DNA of 64,000 nucleotides from an uncultured Acetatifactor sp. (GTDB taxonomy: Bacteria; Bacillota; Clostridia; Lachnospirales; Lachnospiraceae): assembly GCA_910585615.1 (NCBI GenBank), contig CAJUFO010000001.1, forward strand, positions 1-64,000. The letters are read 5' to 3'. The notes beneath the pieces are model-generated. The model was given only the letters and a program-made list of their open reading frames with translations, ran no database searches and was not told the origin of the DNA. Of the stretch, positions 1 to 5,782 are shown piece by piece. The position numbers were made by a program, and so were the translations under genes. The first letter of the stretch is position 1; each line of letters begins with the position of its first letter.

Positions 1-104
1 CTATGGTACACCATATTCCGCAATCCGTTGTACCAAGTTATTCGCCATTCAGGCTATCCCTTATGCAGGGCAGGCGGCCATGACAGCCGCCCATCCCCCA
101 TCAA

Positions 105-203
105 TCACTTGCCTTTCCTTGACCGCACTACGAATACTATCAAGGCAATCATCTCCAGTATGATTACTGCAAGTGCTCCGTCAATAAGTCCATGTACGTA
201 CAT
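105..203 (-). CDS. small single-pass membrane protein (32 aa)
   Basis: A 32-codon frame starting MYVHGLIDGALAVII and ending RSRKGK. An AGGAGG ribosome binding site lies 9 bases before the ATG, which is the main reason to call it. Residues about 5-26 form one hydrophobic helix followed by a basic tail, so it probably sits in the membrane with a cytoplasmic C-terminus. It is the last complete gene I can call in the leftward early operon of the mobile element. Small holin-like or regulatory membrane peptides are common in such operons; the function is unknown. Confidence 0.55.
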   Translation of the reverse strand: MYVHGLIDGALAVIILEMIALIVFVVRSRKGK

Positions 204-218
204 CTCTTATCGCCTCCT

Positions 219-488
219 CTATAGTTTCATCAGACGTAATATGTCTTCTTCACCAAGTTCCAGCAATCGGAAAAGAATCAGCATTTCTCCATAGCTGAAA
301 GAGTCTTTGGGTTTTCCATTGACTTTTGGTTTCTTCCTCTCATTCCATGCCTGAGGGGTAATGCCTAACGCCTGTGCCAAATCCTTTGTGTGCATCTTCT
401 TTTTACGTGCTTCCTTTTCAAACCAGTATGGCAAATCGGTTACCATATAATCTCTTTTCTGCTCCATGCTCAATGCCACTCTCGGCAT
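219..488 (-). CDS. phage-type helix-turn-helix protein (89 aa)
   Basis: Short protein with a lambda-repressor-like HTH in the middle (residues about 35-60, TKDLAQALGITPQAWNERKK), preceded by a basic stretch KEARKKK. GGAGG lies 7 bases before the ATG, supporting the start at 488. It belongs to the leftward early gene group and is probably a DNA-binding regulator of the element. The long helix after the HTH could mediate dimer contacts. No exact family was recognised. Confidence 0.65.
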   Translation of the reverse strand: MPRVALSMEQKRDYMVTDLPYWFEKEARKKKMHTKDLAQALGITPQAWNERKKPKVNGKPKDSFSYGEMLILFRLLELGEEDILRLMKL

Positions 489-502
489 ATCACCACCTCC
501 AT

Positions 503-670
503 CTATATTATCCCGGCCATTGCCAAAATAATTATCAGTACAAGTATGAAGCCGAACACCTCTCCGATTATCCCGGCAATAAAGTAGCAGAGGAATTTCA
601 ACCGCTCAAAGTCCATCGGCTCCCGGTTCGGCTTGCTTCTCAGGATTACTTCGTTGATGTTTTCGTTCAT
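503..670 (-). CDS. small membrane protein (55 aa)
   Basis: A 55-codon frame whose ATG overlaps the stop of the upstream gene in an ATGA junction, the usual sign of translational coupling. The first 25 residues are polar (MNENINEVILRSKPNREPMDF). Residues about 27-55 form a continuous hydrophobic segment ending in GII, probably one long or two short membrane helices. Its placement inside a tightly packed early operon supports it as a real gene of the mobile element. Function unknown. Confidence 0.55.
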   Translation of the reverse strand: MNENINEVILRSKPNREPMDFERLKFLCYFIAGIIGEVFGFILVLIIILAMAGII

Positions 671-861
671 GCCGCACCTCCCAACACATACCTGTCAATA
701 GTAATGAGCACCTTGCCCATGAATTCCTTGACCATTTCAGGCGCATGCCCCATGGTCTCCCTCTTCCAGCCCTCATACTCCCTTTCTGACAGCCTGCGGC
801 ACCTGGCCGCCATCTCCGCTATCATGGGGATGCATTCCACAAACAAATCATACTCTGTCAT
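667..861 (-). CDS. hypothetical early protein (64 aa)
   Basis: Small mainly helical protein (starts MTEYDLFVECIPMIAEMAA) with no motif I recognise. It overlaps the upstream gene by four bases (858-861) and the downstream gene by four bases (667-670), so it lies in a translationally coupled string. Such packing is typical of phage or integrative-element early genes and is the main evidence that it is expressed. Confidence 0.5.
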   Translation of the reverse strand: MTEYDLFVECIPMIAEMAARCRRLSEREYEGWKRETMGHAPEMVKEFMGKVLITIDRYVLGGAA

Positions 862-1079
862 ACTGCACCGCCTTTCTTCATTTCAGCCAGTGCCGCCCGA
901 TAGCCTTTGGCATAGCCAAAATTGAAAAATGTGGTGATCACTTCAAACGCTCCATTCGCATCCGTAGCACTGAAAACTTCTTCCATGCCATGCTCCATCT
1001 CACTGAATGACATTCCATATTCTGAATTTTTCTTTGTTGATGAAAAGAATCTCTCAACATACTTTTTAATCTTATCCAT
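858..1079 (-). CDS. hypothetical early protein (73 aa)
   Basis: The start at MDKIKKYVERF is chosen because an AGAGG site lies 5 bases upstream; a longer reading from 1124 lacks a comparable site. The middle (HGMEEVFSATDANGAFEVI) and the aromatic, glycine-containing stretch FFNFGYAKGYRAAL resemble small phage proteins that I cannot name. It ends in an ATGA overlap with the next gene. Confidence 0.5.
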   Translation of the reverse strand: MDKIKKYVERFFSSTKKNSEYGMSFSEMEHGMEEVFSATDANGAFEVITTFFNFGYAKGYRAALAEMKKGGAV

Positions 1080-1168
1080 ATTTTCCTCTTCCCTTTCTGC
1101 CGGAAGCCATGGTATTATGTACATGTGTATGTACGGTTCCGGCTGTGCTTGCCCCTTGATAGTTGGCG

Positions 1169-1492
1169 CTATCTGGGGGCGTTTTTAAGTTTCTCCGCAT
1201 ATTCCTCCATGAGGTTATAGCATTCTTTCAAGCTTTCATCGTATTCCTGTCGGATGCTTCTAATAATCTTTGAAGCAAATTCTTCATCAGGGACAGGAAA
1301 TGCGACATCCCTTATCATAGCCTTTACCCCATTCCCTGAATAATTCCGCTCGTTCGGTATGATATATTGCACCCTGATGTTATCAATATGTTCAGAATCC
1401 TCTTTGCTGATTGTCTCCAGCCCACCCTCAATCCGCTTGATTTTGCCTGCAAGCTCCTCCATCTGCTGCACTATCTGTAATCTCTCACTCAA
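1169..1492 (-). CDS. hypothetical coiled-coil protein (107 aa)
   Basis: The start codon is TTG, with AAAGGAG 8 bases upstream. Residues 1-35 are heptad-rich (MSERLQIVQQMEELAGKIKRI), and the C-terminal third (ECYNLMEEYAEKLKN) is again helical, suggesting a coiled coil with a small insert between. It lies downstream of the ATPase gene in the same leftward group. No family is recognised. Confidence 0.5.
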   Translation of the reverse strand: MSERLQIVQQMEELAGKIKRIEGGLETISKEDSEHIDNIRVQYIIPNERNYSGNGVKAMIRDVAFPVPDEEFASKIIRSIRQEYDESLKECYNLMEEYAEKLKNAPR

Positions 1493-1601
1493 AGTCTGTT
1501 CTCCTTTCTTGTCTGTCCCTTAAGCTGATACAAATAACGTTTCTTTCATTTCTTTTATTACTTTGGAAATTGAAGAAATAAAAGAAATGTTTATATTTAG
1601 C

Positions 1602-2621
1602 TTAAGACCAATCTTTAAATGTGGGGTTTTCAGTCTCAAAAACATGAATCAAACTGCCTGTGCCTTTGCTTATTTCTGAATGATAAATCTGGTCATATCC
1701 CTGCATATCCAGAAGCCGTTCCTTGATTTTGTGTCCGACTTTCTGCGAACTCCCATATATCCGGCAACCTTTGAAATACTGGCTACTATCTATAATTTCC
1801 TTTACCCTCCCTCTCCACTTGCCATTATTTTGGCTCAACAGTTTCTTGATGGTATTCACAACCGGGTCTTTTGCATATTCCTGACGTTTCCTGGCCTCTT
1901 CCAAGGCGGCTGCATTCCCCAAGTTTACCCATCTGACACCTTCACGCTTCAATTTGAAACTCGCATCCTGAATCGTCCTTCCGGTTACGGCAAGAGTAGC
2001 TTCTTTATCTTCCCGATGCTCCTTAAAAAGTACCCATACAAAATCACTCACACCGACAATAGCTGTGGAACCCAAAAGGTTACTGAATGGGTCTGTAGGG
2101 TCAACAAACTTCCTGTCGTGGTAGATTGGCATTATACATCCGTCATACTTATCAGCAATACCTTTAAGTACTGTCAAGATTTCGTAATCTGATTCATAAT
2201 CTGTCTGATTCTGTTGTTTTCCTCGCTTTACTTTCTGAAATACATCGATTACGACAAACTTCACATCTGGATGGCCTTTCATGAAATCCATTAAATCTTC
2301 TTCGAACCCCTCTCCCATCAGATTGTATTCATGCGCAAAATACAAGTTTTTCGGTGCGTCTCTTCCGTCCAATATCTGCCGAAGCCTGTCCTGTGTAAGT
2401 GACAGCGTGTTTTCAAGGTCTATGTACAACACACCGCATTTTTTAGTAGAGAATCCCAGAAAATTGTTTCCACATGCCAAATCAACCGCCAACTGTAAGG
2501 CCATCCAACTTTTCCCAAGCTTAGACTTTGCAGAAAATCCACCCAGCCCTTTCGTCAAAAGCCCCTCCACCAAATTGACAATGGGCGGCAAATCTGCCGA
2601 CATAAGGGAATCCGCCTCCAT
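1602..2621 (-). CDS. RepA-like/AAA_25 P-loop ATPase of the mobile element
   Basis: RecA-fold ATPase related to plasmid RepA and DnaB-type helicase proteins. A Walker A-like loop is at residues about 30-38 (SAKSKLGKS) and Walker B at about 122-127 (FVVIDV). The segment STAIVGVSDFVWVLFK is typical of AAA_25 proteins. The C-terminal third (KDPVVNTIKKLLSQNNGKW onward) probably forms a winged helix. It likely unwinds DNA or loads a helicase during replication of the element. The first ATG (2621) has no ribosome binding site, and the frame stays open upstream to about 2800 without ATG, GTG or TTG, so the true N-terminus may be about 50 residues longer and use an unusual start (ATT) or frameshifting. 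Confidence 0.75.
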   Translation of the reverse strand: MEADSLMSADLPPIVNLVEGLLTKGLGGFSAKSKLGKSWMALQLAVDLACGNNFLGFSTKKCGVLYIDLENTLSLTQDRLRQILDGRDAPKNLYFAHEYNLMGEGFEEDLMDFMKGHPDVKFVVIDVFQKVKRGKQQNQTDYESDYEILTVLKGIADKYDGCIMPIYHDRKFVDPTDPFSNLLGSTAIVGVSDFVWVLFKEHREDKEATLAVTGRTIQDASFKLKREGVRWVNLGNAAALEEARKRQEYAKDPVVNTIKKLLSQNNGKWRGRVKEIIDSSQYFKGCRIYGSSQKVGHKIKERLLDMQGYDQIYHSEISKGTGSLIHVFETENPTFKDWS

Positions 2622-2707
2622 ATAAGAAACGGCTTTCTTTTGCTTTACAGAATGGAATGTCCCATTATCAAAAACAACTGGATGGCTTTTGCCACCTTGT
2701 AATTCCT

Positions 2708-3055
2708 CTAATCTTTGGTCAATATCTGCGATTTCTGCATCAATAGCCGCTTCTTCCTCGCCAGTAGTTCTATCTCTTCTCGTCTCCGTCTCTCCTCACG
2801 TCCTTTCTTTTCGCATTCTTCCAGATACCACTTGCCAACCTCTTTCATCTGTTTCTGGTGTCCTTTCTCATACTCTCCGACAACAGAATCATAATATTTT
2901 CTCGCCTTGCTGCATCCGGCATCCTCCAGAGCCTTGATGGCCGTCTCCCGGAATCTCGGCCATGTAACCTCATAGCCATACACTTTCAGGAAGAAAGCCT
3001 TGTTAATTACCATGCCTGGGTGGATGCTTTGCAACAGTTCCTCACGGCTTGCCAT
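2708..3055 (-). CDS. hypothetical early protein, basic C-terminal coiled coil (115 aa)
   Basis: Start MASREELLQSIHPG is chosen because GGAG lies 7 bases upstream; the longer option at 3088 has no spacing from its Shine-Dalgarno sequence. The N-terminal half looks like a small globular helical domain (KVYGYEVTWPRFRETAIKAL). The C-terminal half is a highly charged helix (KKGREERRRREEIELLARK). It overlaps the upstream HTH gene by 14 bases and runs into the open frame of the downstream ATPase, in keeping with coupled expression or a helper of the replication ATPase. Function unknown. Confidence 0.55.
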   Translation of the reverse strand: MASREELLQSIHPGMVINKAFFLKVYGYEVTWPRFRETAIKALEDAGCSKARKYYDSVVGEYEKGHQKQMKEVGKWYLEECEKKGREERRRREEIELLARKKRLLMQKSQILTKD

Positions 3056-3413
3056 GGCTCTGCTCCAATCTGGAATAATCAATGACATCCTCCGGGGATA
3101 TCCCCAAGGCTCTGCATACTTTCCCGAATCTTTCGAGTTTCACCAGATAGCCTCTTCTGATTCTGTACACCACATTGACCGATACCCCGGCCTTGTCCGC
3201 AATCTCCTGTGGAGACAGACAGGACGCTGTCATTGCCGCTATAATCTGGTTTACTTTCGCTGCTACCATCTTCCGCCTTTCCTCCTCTCTTTCCTTAATC
3301 TGGTCAAGTTCTCCCATAATCTCATTGTGACGCTTCATGAATTCCTCACTTCCAACACCCAGGTGCTTTTTCTCTTCCGCCACCATTGCCGCAAGTTCTT
3401 CCTGTGACAGCAT
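3042..3413 (-). CDS. HTH-containing early regulator (123 aa)
   Basis: The N-terminal 50 residues are a charged coiled coil (GELDQIKEREEERRKMV). A Cro/C1-type helix-turn-helix follows at about 67-100 (LSPQEIADKAGVSVNVVYRI), then a tail resembling the end of XRE domains (ALGISPEDVIDYSR). GAGGTGG sits 8 bases before the ATG. A DNA-binding early protein; the coiled coil may give it an oligomeric form. It follows the small gene at 3427-3660 by 13 bases. Confidence 0.6.
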   Translation of the reverse strand: MLSQEELAAMVAEEKKHLGVGSEEFMKRHNEIMGELDQIKEREEERRKMVAAKVNQIIAAMTASCLSPQEIADKAGVSVNVVYRIRRGYLVKLERFGKVCRALGISPEDVIDYSRLEQSHGKP

Positions 3414-3426
3414 AAAACCACCTCGT

Positions 3427-3660
3427 TTACTGAATATGCTTCACATATTCCTCTGAAATCTGGCATGGTTCCTCAAGCTCCTCATGGTCAGGATCGTAAA
3501 GAATGTCAATACCCAGAACCACGTTGTCTACTTCACGCTCCAGTTCAATCAGCATACCGGAATCTGCCGCATTAATGCCGAAGGTAACATTTGCTACTGT
3601 GTAGCCCTTTAATCTCTCTTCATCTGCTATGTAATAATCTGTAAATACTCTTTTTGCCAT
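3427..3660 (-). CDS. hypothetical acidic protein (77 aa)
   Basis: Small acidic protein (MAKRVFTDYYIADEERLKG; tail EELEEPCQISEEYVKHIQ) with beta-strand-like hydrophobic alternation in the middle (NVVLGIDILYDPD). AAAGGAG lies ahead of the ATG. It lies between the Cro-like gene and the coiled-coil HTH gene in the leftward early operon. Acidic proteins at this position are sometimes inhibitors of host proteins, but nothing here identifies a target. Confidence 0.5.
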   Translation of the reverse strand: MAKRVFTDYYIADEERLKGYTVANVTFGINAADSGMLIELEREVDNVVLGIDILYDPDHEELEEPCQISEEYVKHIQ

Positions 3661-3678
3661 TTTCTGTTTTCTCCTTTC

Positions 3679-3873
3679 TTAGTCCTCCAAAATTTCAGTT
3701 ACATCACATTCAAGAGCATCTGCTAATCTTCCAGCAGATACAACAGATACTTCCCGCTGGTTGAGAATGGCATTCATCCTCGCACGGCTTACTCCATAGG
3801 TTGCTGCTAATTCTGCCACGCTCTTTTTCTTTCTTGCCCGGCAGATGTCAACCTTATCTCTGCTGATTCTCAT
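3679..3873 (-). CDS. Cro-like HTH regulator (64 aa)
   Basis: An almost minimal XRE/Cro helix-turn-helix protein: residues about 17-42 (SVAELAATYGVSRARMNAIL) are the HTH, and the end (LADALECDVTEILED) is the standard XRE tail. AAAGGAGG precedes the ATG. It is the first gene of the leftward operon, facing the repressor gene across a 170-base intergenic region with two opposed promoters, exactly the position of Cro in a lysogeny switch. Confidence 0.75.
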   Translation of the reverse strand: MRISRDKVDICRARKKKSVAELAATYGVSRARMNAILNQREVSVVSAGRLADALECDVTEILED

Positions 3874-3907
3874 TGGTTTGCCTCCTTTCTTTTTAGTTTA
3901 TAAATCA

Positions 3908-3936
3908 ACTATAATGTATTTCTAAATCTTTGTCAA
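3908..3936 (-). promoter_or_regulatory. leftward early promoter
   Basis: On the minus strand TTGACA (3931-3936) and TATAGT (3908-3913) are separated by exactly 17 bases, a near-consensus sigma-A promoter driving the Cro-like gene and the early operon. The -10 overlaps ATCAACTAT (3904-3912), which is the inverted copy of ATAGTTGAT at 3970-3978 and a likely operator half-site for the repressor or Cro. Confidence 0.7.
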
Positions 3937-3969
3937 TATCATATTCATCTAAAATATATATTTTTTATA

Positions 3970-4008
3970 ATAGTTGATATTGACATTTTTTGATTGATTT
4001 AGTATTCT
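3970..4008 (+). promoter_or_regulatory. repressor promoter and operator copy
   Basis: TTGACA (3980-3985), a 17-base spacer and TATTCT (4003-4008) form the rightward promoter of the repressor gene. ATAGTTGAT (3970-3978) directly upstream is the inverted counterpart of the copy in the leftward -10. The two copies sit about 60 bases apart and could be joined by a repressor dimer-of-dimers. Confidence 0.65.
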
Positions 4009-4046
4009 TTAGATGGTACAATTAACTTCAAAGGAGGTTGGTTGTA

Positions 4047-4601
4047 ATGGGAGATATGGAATTACAAGTTTTTTCCGATAGAATAAAAAAACTTCGACTT
4101 AGTTTGGATATGACACAAAAAAAATTTGCTGAAGAAATAGGAATTACTGCTTCTGCACTCTCTTCGTATGAAAAGAATTTAAAAAATCCATCTATTGCCG
4201 TTGCAAAGAAAATTGCTGAAGCATTTCATGTATCAATAGACTGGCTTTGTGGATTATCTGACAAAATGAAAAATGGTAATGAACCTGAAACTTATGCAGA
4301 TATTATTGATTTATTGGTCAAAACTGAAAAATCGATATATTTTCGCGTTGGGAAAGAAAAAATTATTGTAAGCGATAGTGTTCTGCAATACTTTTTAGAG
4401 GATTGGGGTAAAATGCTCCCATTGTTTCATAATGGAACCATAGATGATAAATTATATAAATTATGGTTAGATGATAAAAAGAAAGAATACGAAAATGTGC
4501 ATTTGGGAAATGAAAATGATATAGAAGAATTTCTAACTATTATGGAAGTTGTTGGAAGTCCAATAATGTCAATAAAAACACTCGACCCACCCCAGTCCTA
4601 G
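4047..4601 (+). CDS. XRE-family repressor of the mobile element (184 aa)
   Basis: N-terminal XRE helix-turn-helix at residues about 6-65 (TQKKFAEEIGITASALSSYE, then NPSIAVAKKIAEAFHVSIDW), followed by a C-terminal domain of about 110 residues that lacks the Ser/Lys protease motif of LexA/CI peptidases. The start at 4047 is set by AAAGGAGG 10 bases upstream; a TTG at 4038 lies too close. It is AT-rich, unlike the GC-rich genes to its right, suggesting separate acquisition. It faces the Cro-like gene and should hold the element silent. Its final codons enter the hairpin-rich region that follows. Confidence 0.8.
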   Translation: MGDMELQVFSDRIKKLRLSLDMTQKKFAEEIGITASALSSYEKNLKNPSIAVAKKIAEAFHVSIDWLCGLSDKMKNGNEPETYADIIDLLVKTEKSIYFRVGKEKIIVSDSVLQYFLEDWGKMLPLFHNGTIDDKLYKLWLDDKKKEYENVHLGNENDIEEFLTIMEVVGSPIMSIKTLDPPQS

Positions 4602-5335
4602 CCCCGACTTCCCAAAACTGGGAATTTCCCCACATCTGGGGAAGGATGTCGTGGCTCCTAGCCTTGACATTCCAGAGGGACAGGGGTAAAGATTATCTAC
4701 CTTGTCTGGTATAGTGCCGAATTCACGGCTCTACCGCTGCCGCAGGGTGCTCTGCTCCTCTTGAATGAGGAACTGCACCGCCGAACTGGCAGACTAGGAG
4801 AAAGGAAGATTGCTTTTTCCTCCCAGGAGCCGGATGGGAAGATGGCTCCCAGTGAAGGGCAAATGTCCGTGAGGTACTTCCCGGAGAGGTACCCCTTATT
4901 TTGGGGGAGGGGTGCCACAGACTCCCCCTTCCACAAAACTGTGGAACCAAATAGAACCATTCGCCATCTGGGGCGAATGCTGCTGATTAGGTGCTCCCCA
5001 GGCCAAGGGGTAACCAAAATTTTTGGCTACCCCTCCCTGAATCAGGGCATCCTATAGGGGTATTCCATGTTGGAGCACCCCCCTCCGATTGGGAGGACAC
5101 CATTGCAGAAAGTTGCAACATTTTGCCACAAACGGCAAAGGATTCCCGAACCAGGGACCCCTCTTTGGAGGACACCATCGACACTTGTGTCGAACCTAAG
5201 CTTCTTCCAGGAGCCGGGAGCAAAATTGCGTTGGGAGCGAGACCCATTTGGGCCTGACCACTATTTAGAGGTGAACGCAATCTTGCGTTCAGGCCAGTAT
5301 TGGCTCCGGCTCCAACCAGGTCAAGGCTCTGTACC
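4590..5335 (+). ncRNA. candidate large structured RNA (dense hairpin array)
   Basis: About 740 bases between the repressor and the toxin gene with no gene-like frame but about 20 short perfect or near-perfect hairpins. Examples: 4609-4624 (TTCCCA/TGGGAA, loop AAAC), 4626-4643 (TTCCCCA/TGGGGAA, loop CATC), 4903-4928 (GGGGGAG/CTCCCCC), 4929-4946 (TTCCACA/TGTGGAA, loop AAAC), 4958-4979 (CATTCGCC/GGCGAATG), 5007-5033, 5035-5047, 5103-5118, 5122-5139, 5178-5193 (TCGACA/TGTCGA, loop CTTG) and 5273-5290 (GAACGCA/TGCGTTC). Distant strands also pair perfectly and enclose groups of hairpins: 4655-4661 with 4794-4800, 4990-4997 with 5072-5079, 5210-5217 with 5306-5313, and 5251-5255 with 5291-5295. This branched plan resembles large phage-associated RNAs such as GOLLD or ROOL, but I see no family-defining motif. 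The plus strand is favoured weakly by wobble pairs. A single-stranded-DNA or recombination role is the alternative. Confidence 0.55.
5082..5193 (+). repeat. 75-base-period hairpin module repeated twice
   Basis: Two copies of the same arrangement: a CCTC/GAGG hairpin, the linker GGACACCAT (5095-5103 and 5170-5178), then a second hairpin. The linkers are identical, but the following stems differ completely (TTGCA/TGCAA versus TCGACA/TGTCGA) while both remain fully paired. Conservation of linker and pairing, not stem sequence, is what a duplicated structured RNA would show. Confidence 0.6.
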
Positions 5336-5342
5336 ATGACAA

Positions 5343-5406
5343 TATAATATGCTTACCAGGGGAGCCGTTGGGGTGTTATGTCAGCCGCCGGACGAAAGGA
5401 AGGAGG
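5343..5406 (+). promoter_or_regulatory. toxin promoter and leader
   Basis: TATAAT at 5343-5348 is the -10 box; no good -35 is present at the usual distance (GTCAAG at 5320-5325), so the promoter should be weak. The leader to AGGAGG (5401-5406) carries a sequence of about 50 bases that recurs in inverted orientation at 5551-5606, including ATATAATATGCTTA, GAGCCGTTG and GCCGCCGG. Confidence 0.5.
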
Positions 5407-5415
5407 CTGGTGCTT

Positions 5416-5502
5416 ATGGTTACATATTCTGATCTGATTCAGTTTGTAATTATGCTTTGCGCTGTGATAACTCTTGTTATTTACATTACACGCAAAAAAT
5501 AG
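5416..5502 (+). CDS. type I toxin, small holin-like membrane peptide (28 aa)
   Basis: A 28-residue peptide beginning MVTYSDLIQFVIMLC and ending YITRKK: short polar start with the MxTY signature, one membrane helix (residues about 7-24) and a basic C-terminus. This is the plan of Fst/TxpA/BsrG-type toxins and the 'putative holin-like toxin' family, which insert in the inner membrane and depolarise it when overproduced. AGGAGG lies 9 bases before the ATG. The stop codon runs directly into a bidirectional terminator, and an antisense RNA gene converges from the right, as expected for this toxin class. It probably stabilises the mobile element. Confidence 0.8.
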   Translation: MVTYSDLIQFVIMLCAVITLVIYITRKK

Positions 5503-5590
5503 CGCCCTCGGTCTGGTAAACTAAGGCGCTACTTTTGTAGAATACATTTTACCGGCGGCCAGGTGTACACTGGTCAACGGCTCTCTTGTT
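5493..5590 (-). ncRNA. antitoxin RNA of the type I locus
   Basis: A strong minus-strand promoter, TTGACG (5620-5625), 17-base spacer and TATAAT (5597-5602), starts a transcript near 5590 that ends at the shared terminator (5500-5531 plus the A-run 5494-5499, T-run in the RNA). The RNA of about 95 bases would overlap the 3' end of the toxin mRNA by about 40 bases, the arrangement known for TxpA/RatA and BsrG/SR4. Its promoter has a good -35 where the toxin promoter has none, so antitoxin should be in excess. Confidence 0.7.
5500..5536. terminator. bidirectional terminator shared by toxin and antitoxin
   Basis: TAGCGCC (5500-5506) pairs with GGCGCTA (5525-5531). TTTT follows on the plus strand and a run of six A (T in the minus transcript) lies at 5494-5499, so both converging RNAs can end here. 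Confidence 0.8.
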
Positions 5591-5606
5591 AAGCATATTA
5601 TATCCC
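5551..5606 (-). repeat. inverted copy of the toxin promoter-leader
   Basis: Read on the minus strand, this segment matches 5340-5390: the same TATAATATGCTTA, then GAGCCGTTG, a short variable part, and GCCGCCGG. The toxin and antitoxin transcription units therefore appear to begin with duplicated, facing promoter-leader segments. Confidence 0.65.
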
Positions 5607-5629
5607 AAACGCAAATAACCGTCAAGCAT

Positions 5630-5704
5630 AAAAAAGCGGCTCCCGCACCACCAGGAACCGCATGGACACTATACAGGCGGATGCCGGTATAATACCTCCA
5701 ACCA
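5630..5704 (-). ncRNA. possible second small RNA upstream of the integrase
   Basis: On the minus strand TGTACA (5734-5739), a 17-base spacer and TATAAT (5711-5716) are followed about 75 bases later by a hairpin GCGGTTCC/GGAGCCGC (5636-5661) and a run of six T: promoter and terminator with no gene between. The RNA would be divergent to the integrase and overlap its promoter region. It could be chance; no homology is recognised. Confidence 0.35.
5663..5693 (+). promoter_or_regulatory. probable integrase promoter
   Basis: TGGACA (5663-5668) and TATAAT (5688-5693) with a long 19-base spacer, 90 bases before the integrase start. TATAAT here and ATTATA at 5711-5716 face each other, so the integrase promoter and the proposed minus-strand promoter overlap in opposite directions. 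Confidence 0.45.
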
Positions 5705-5782
5705 AGGCCTATTATACCATCAATGCACCCGCCTGTACAGGTGTATTTTTTATACCATCTTTCAGACAGGAGCGTGATCCAT

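Noticed and set aside
1..48. 15-codon frame at the left edge (minus strand)
   Set aside because: No clear ribosome binding site and too short to support.
4590..5335. CRISPR array
   Set aside because: Hairpins differ in sequence and there is no uniform repeat-spacer pattern and no cas gene.
4590..5335. Group II intron or retron
   Set aside because: No reverse transcriptase gene and no intron boundary motifs seen.
4697..5339. Overlapping frames of 75-116 codons on both strands in the hairpin region
   Set aside because: No ribosome binding sites, conflicting frames on both strands, and the sequence is better explained by hairpins; none looks like a protein family.
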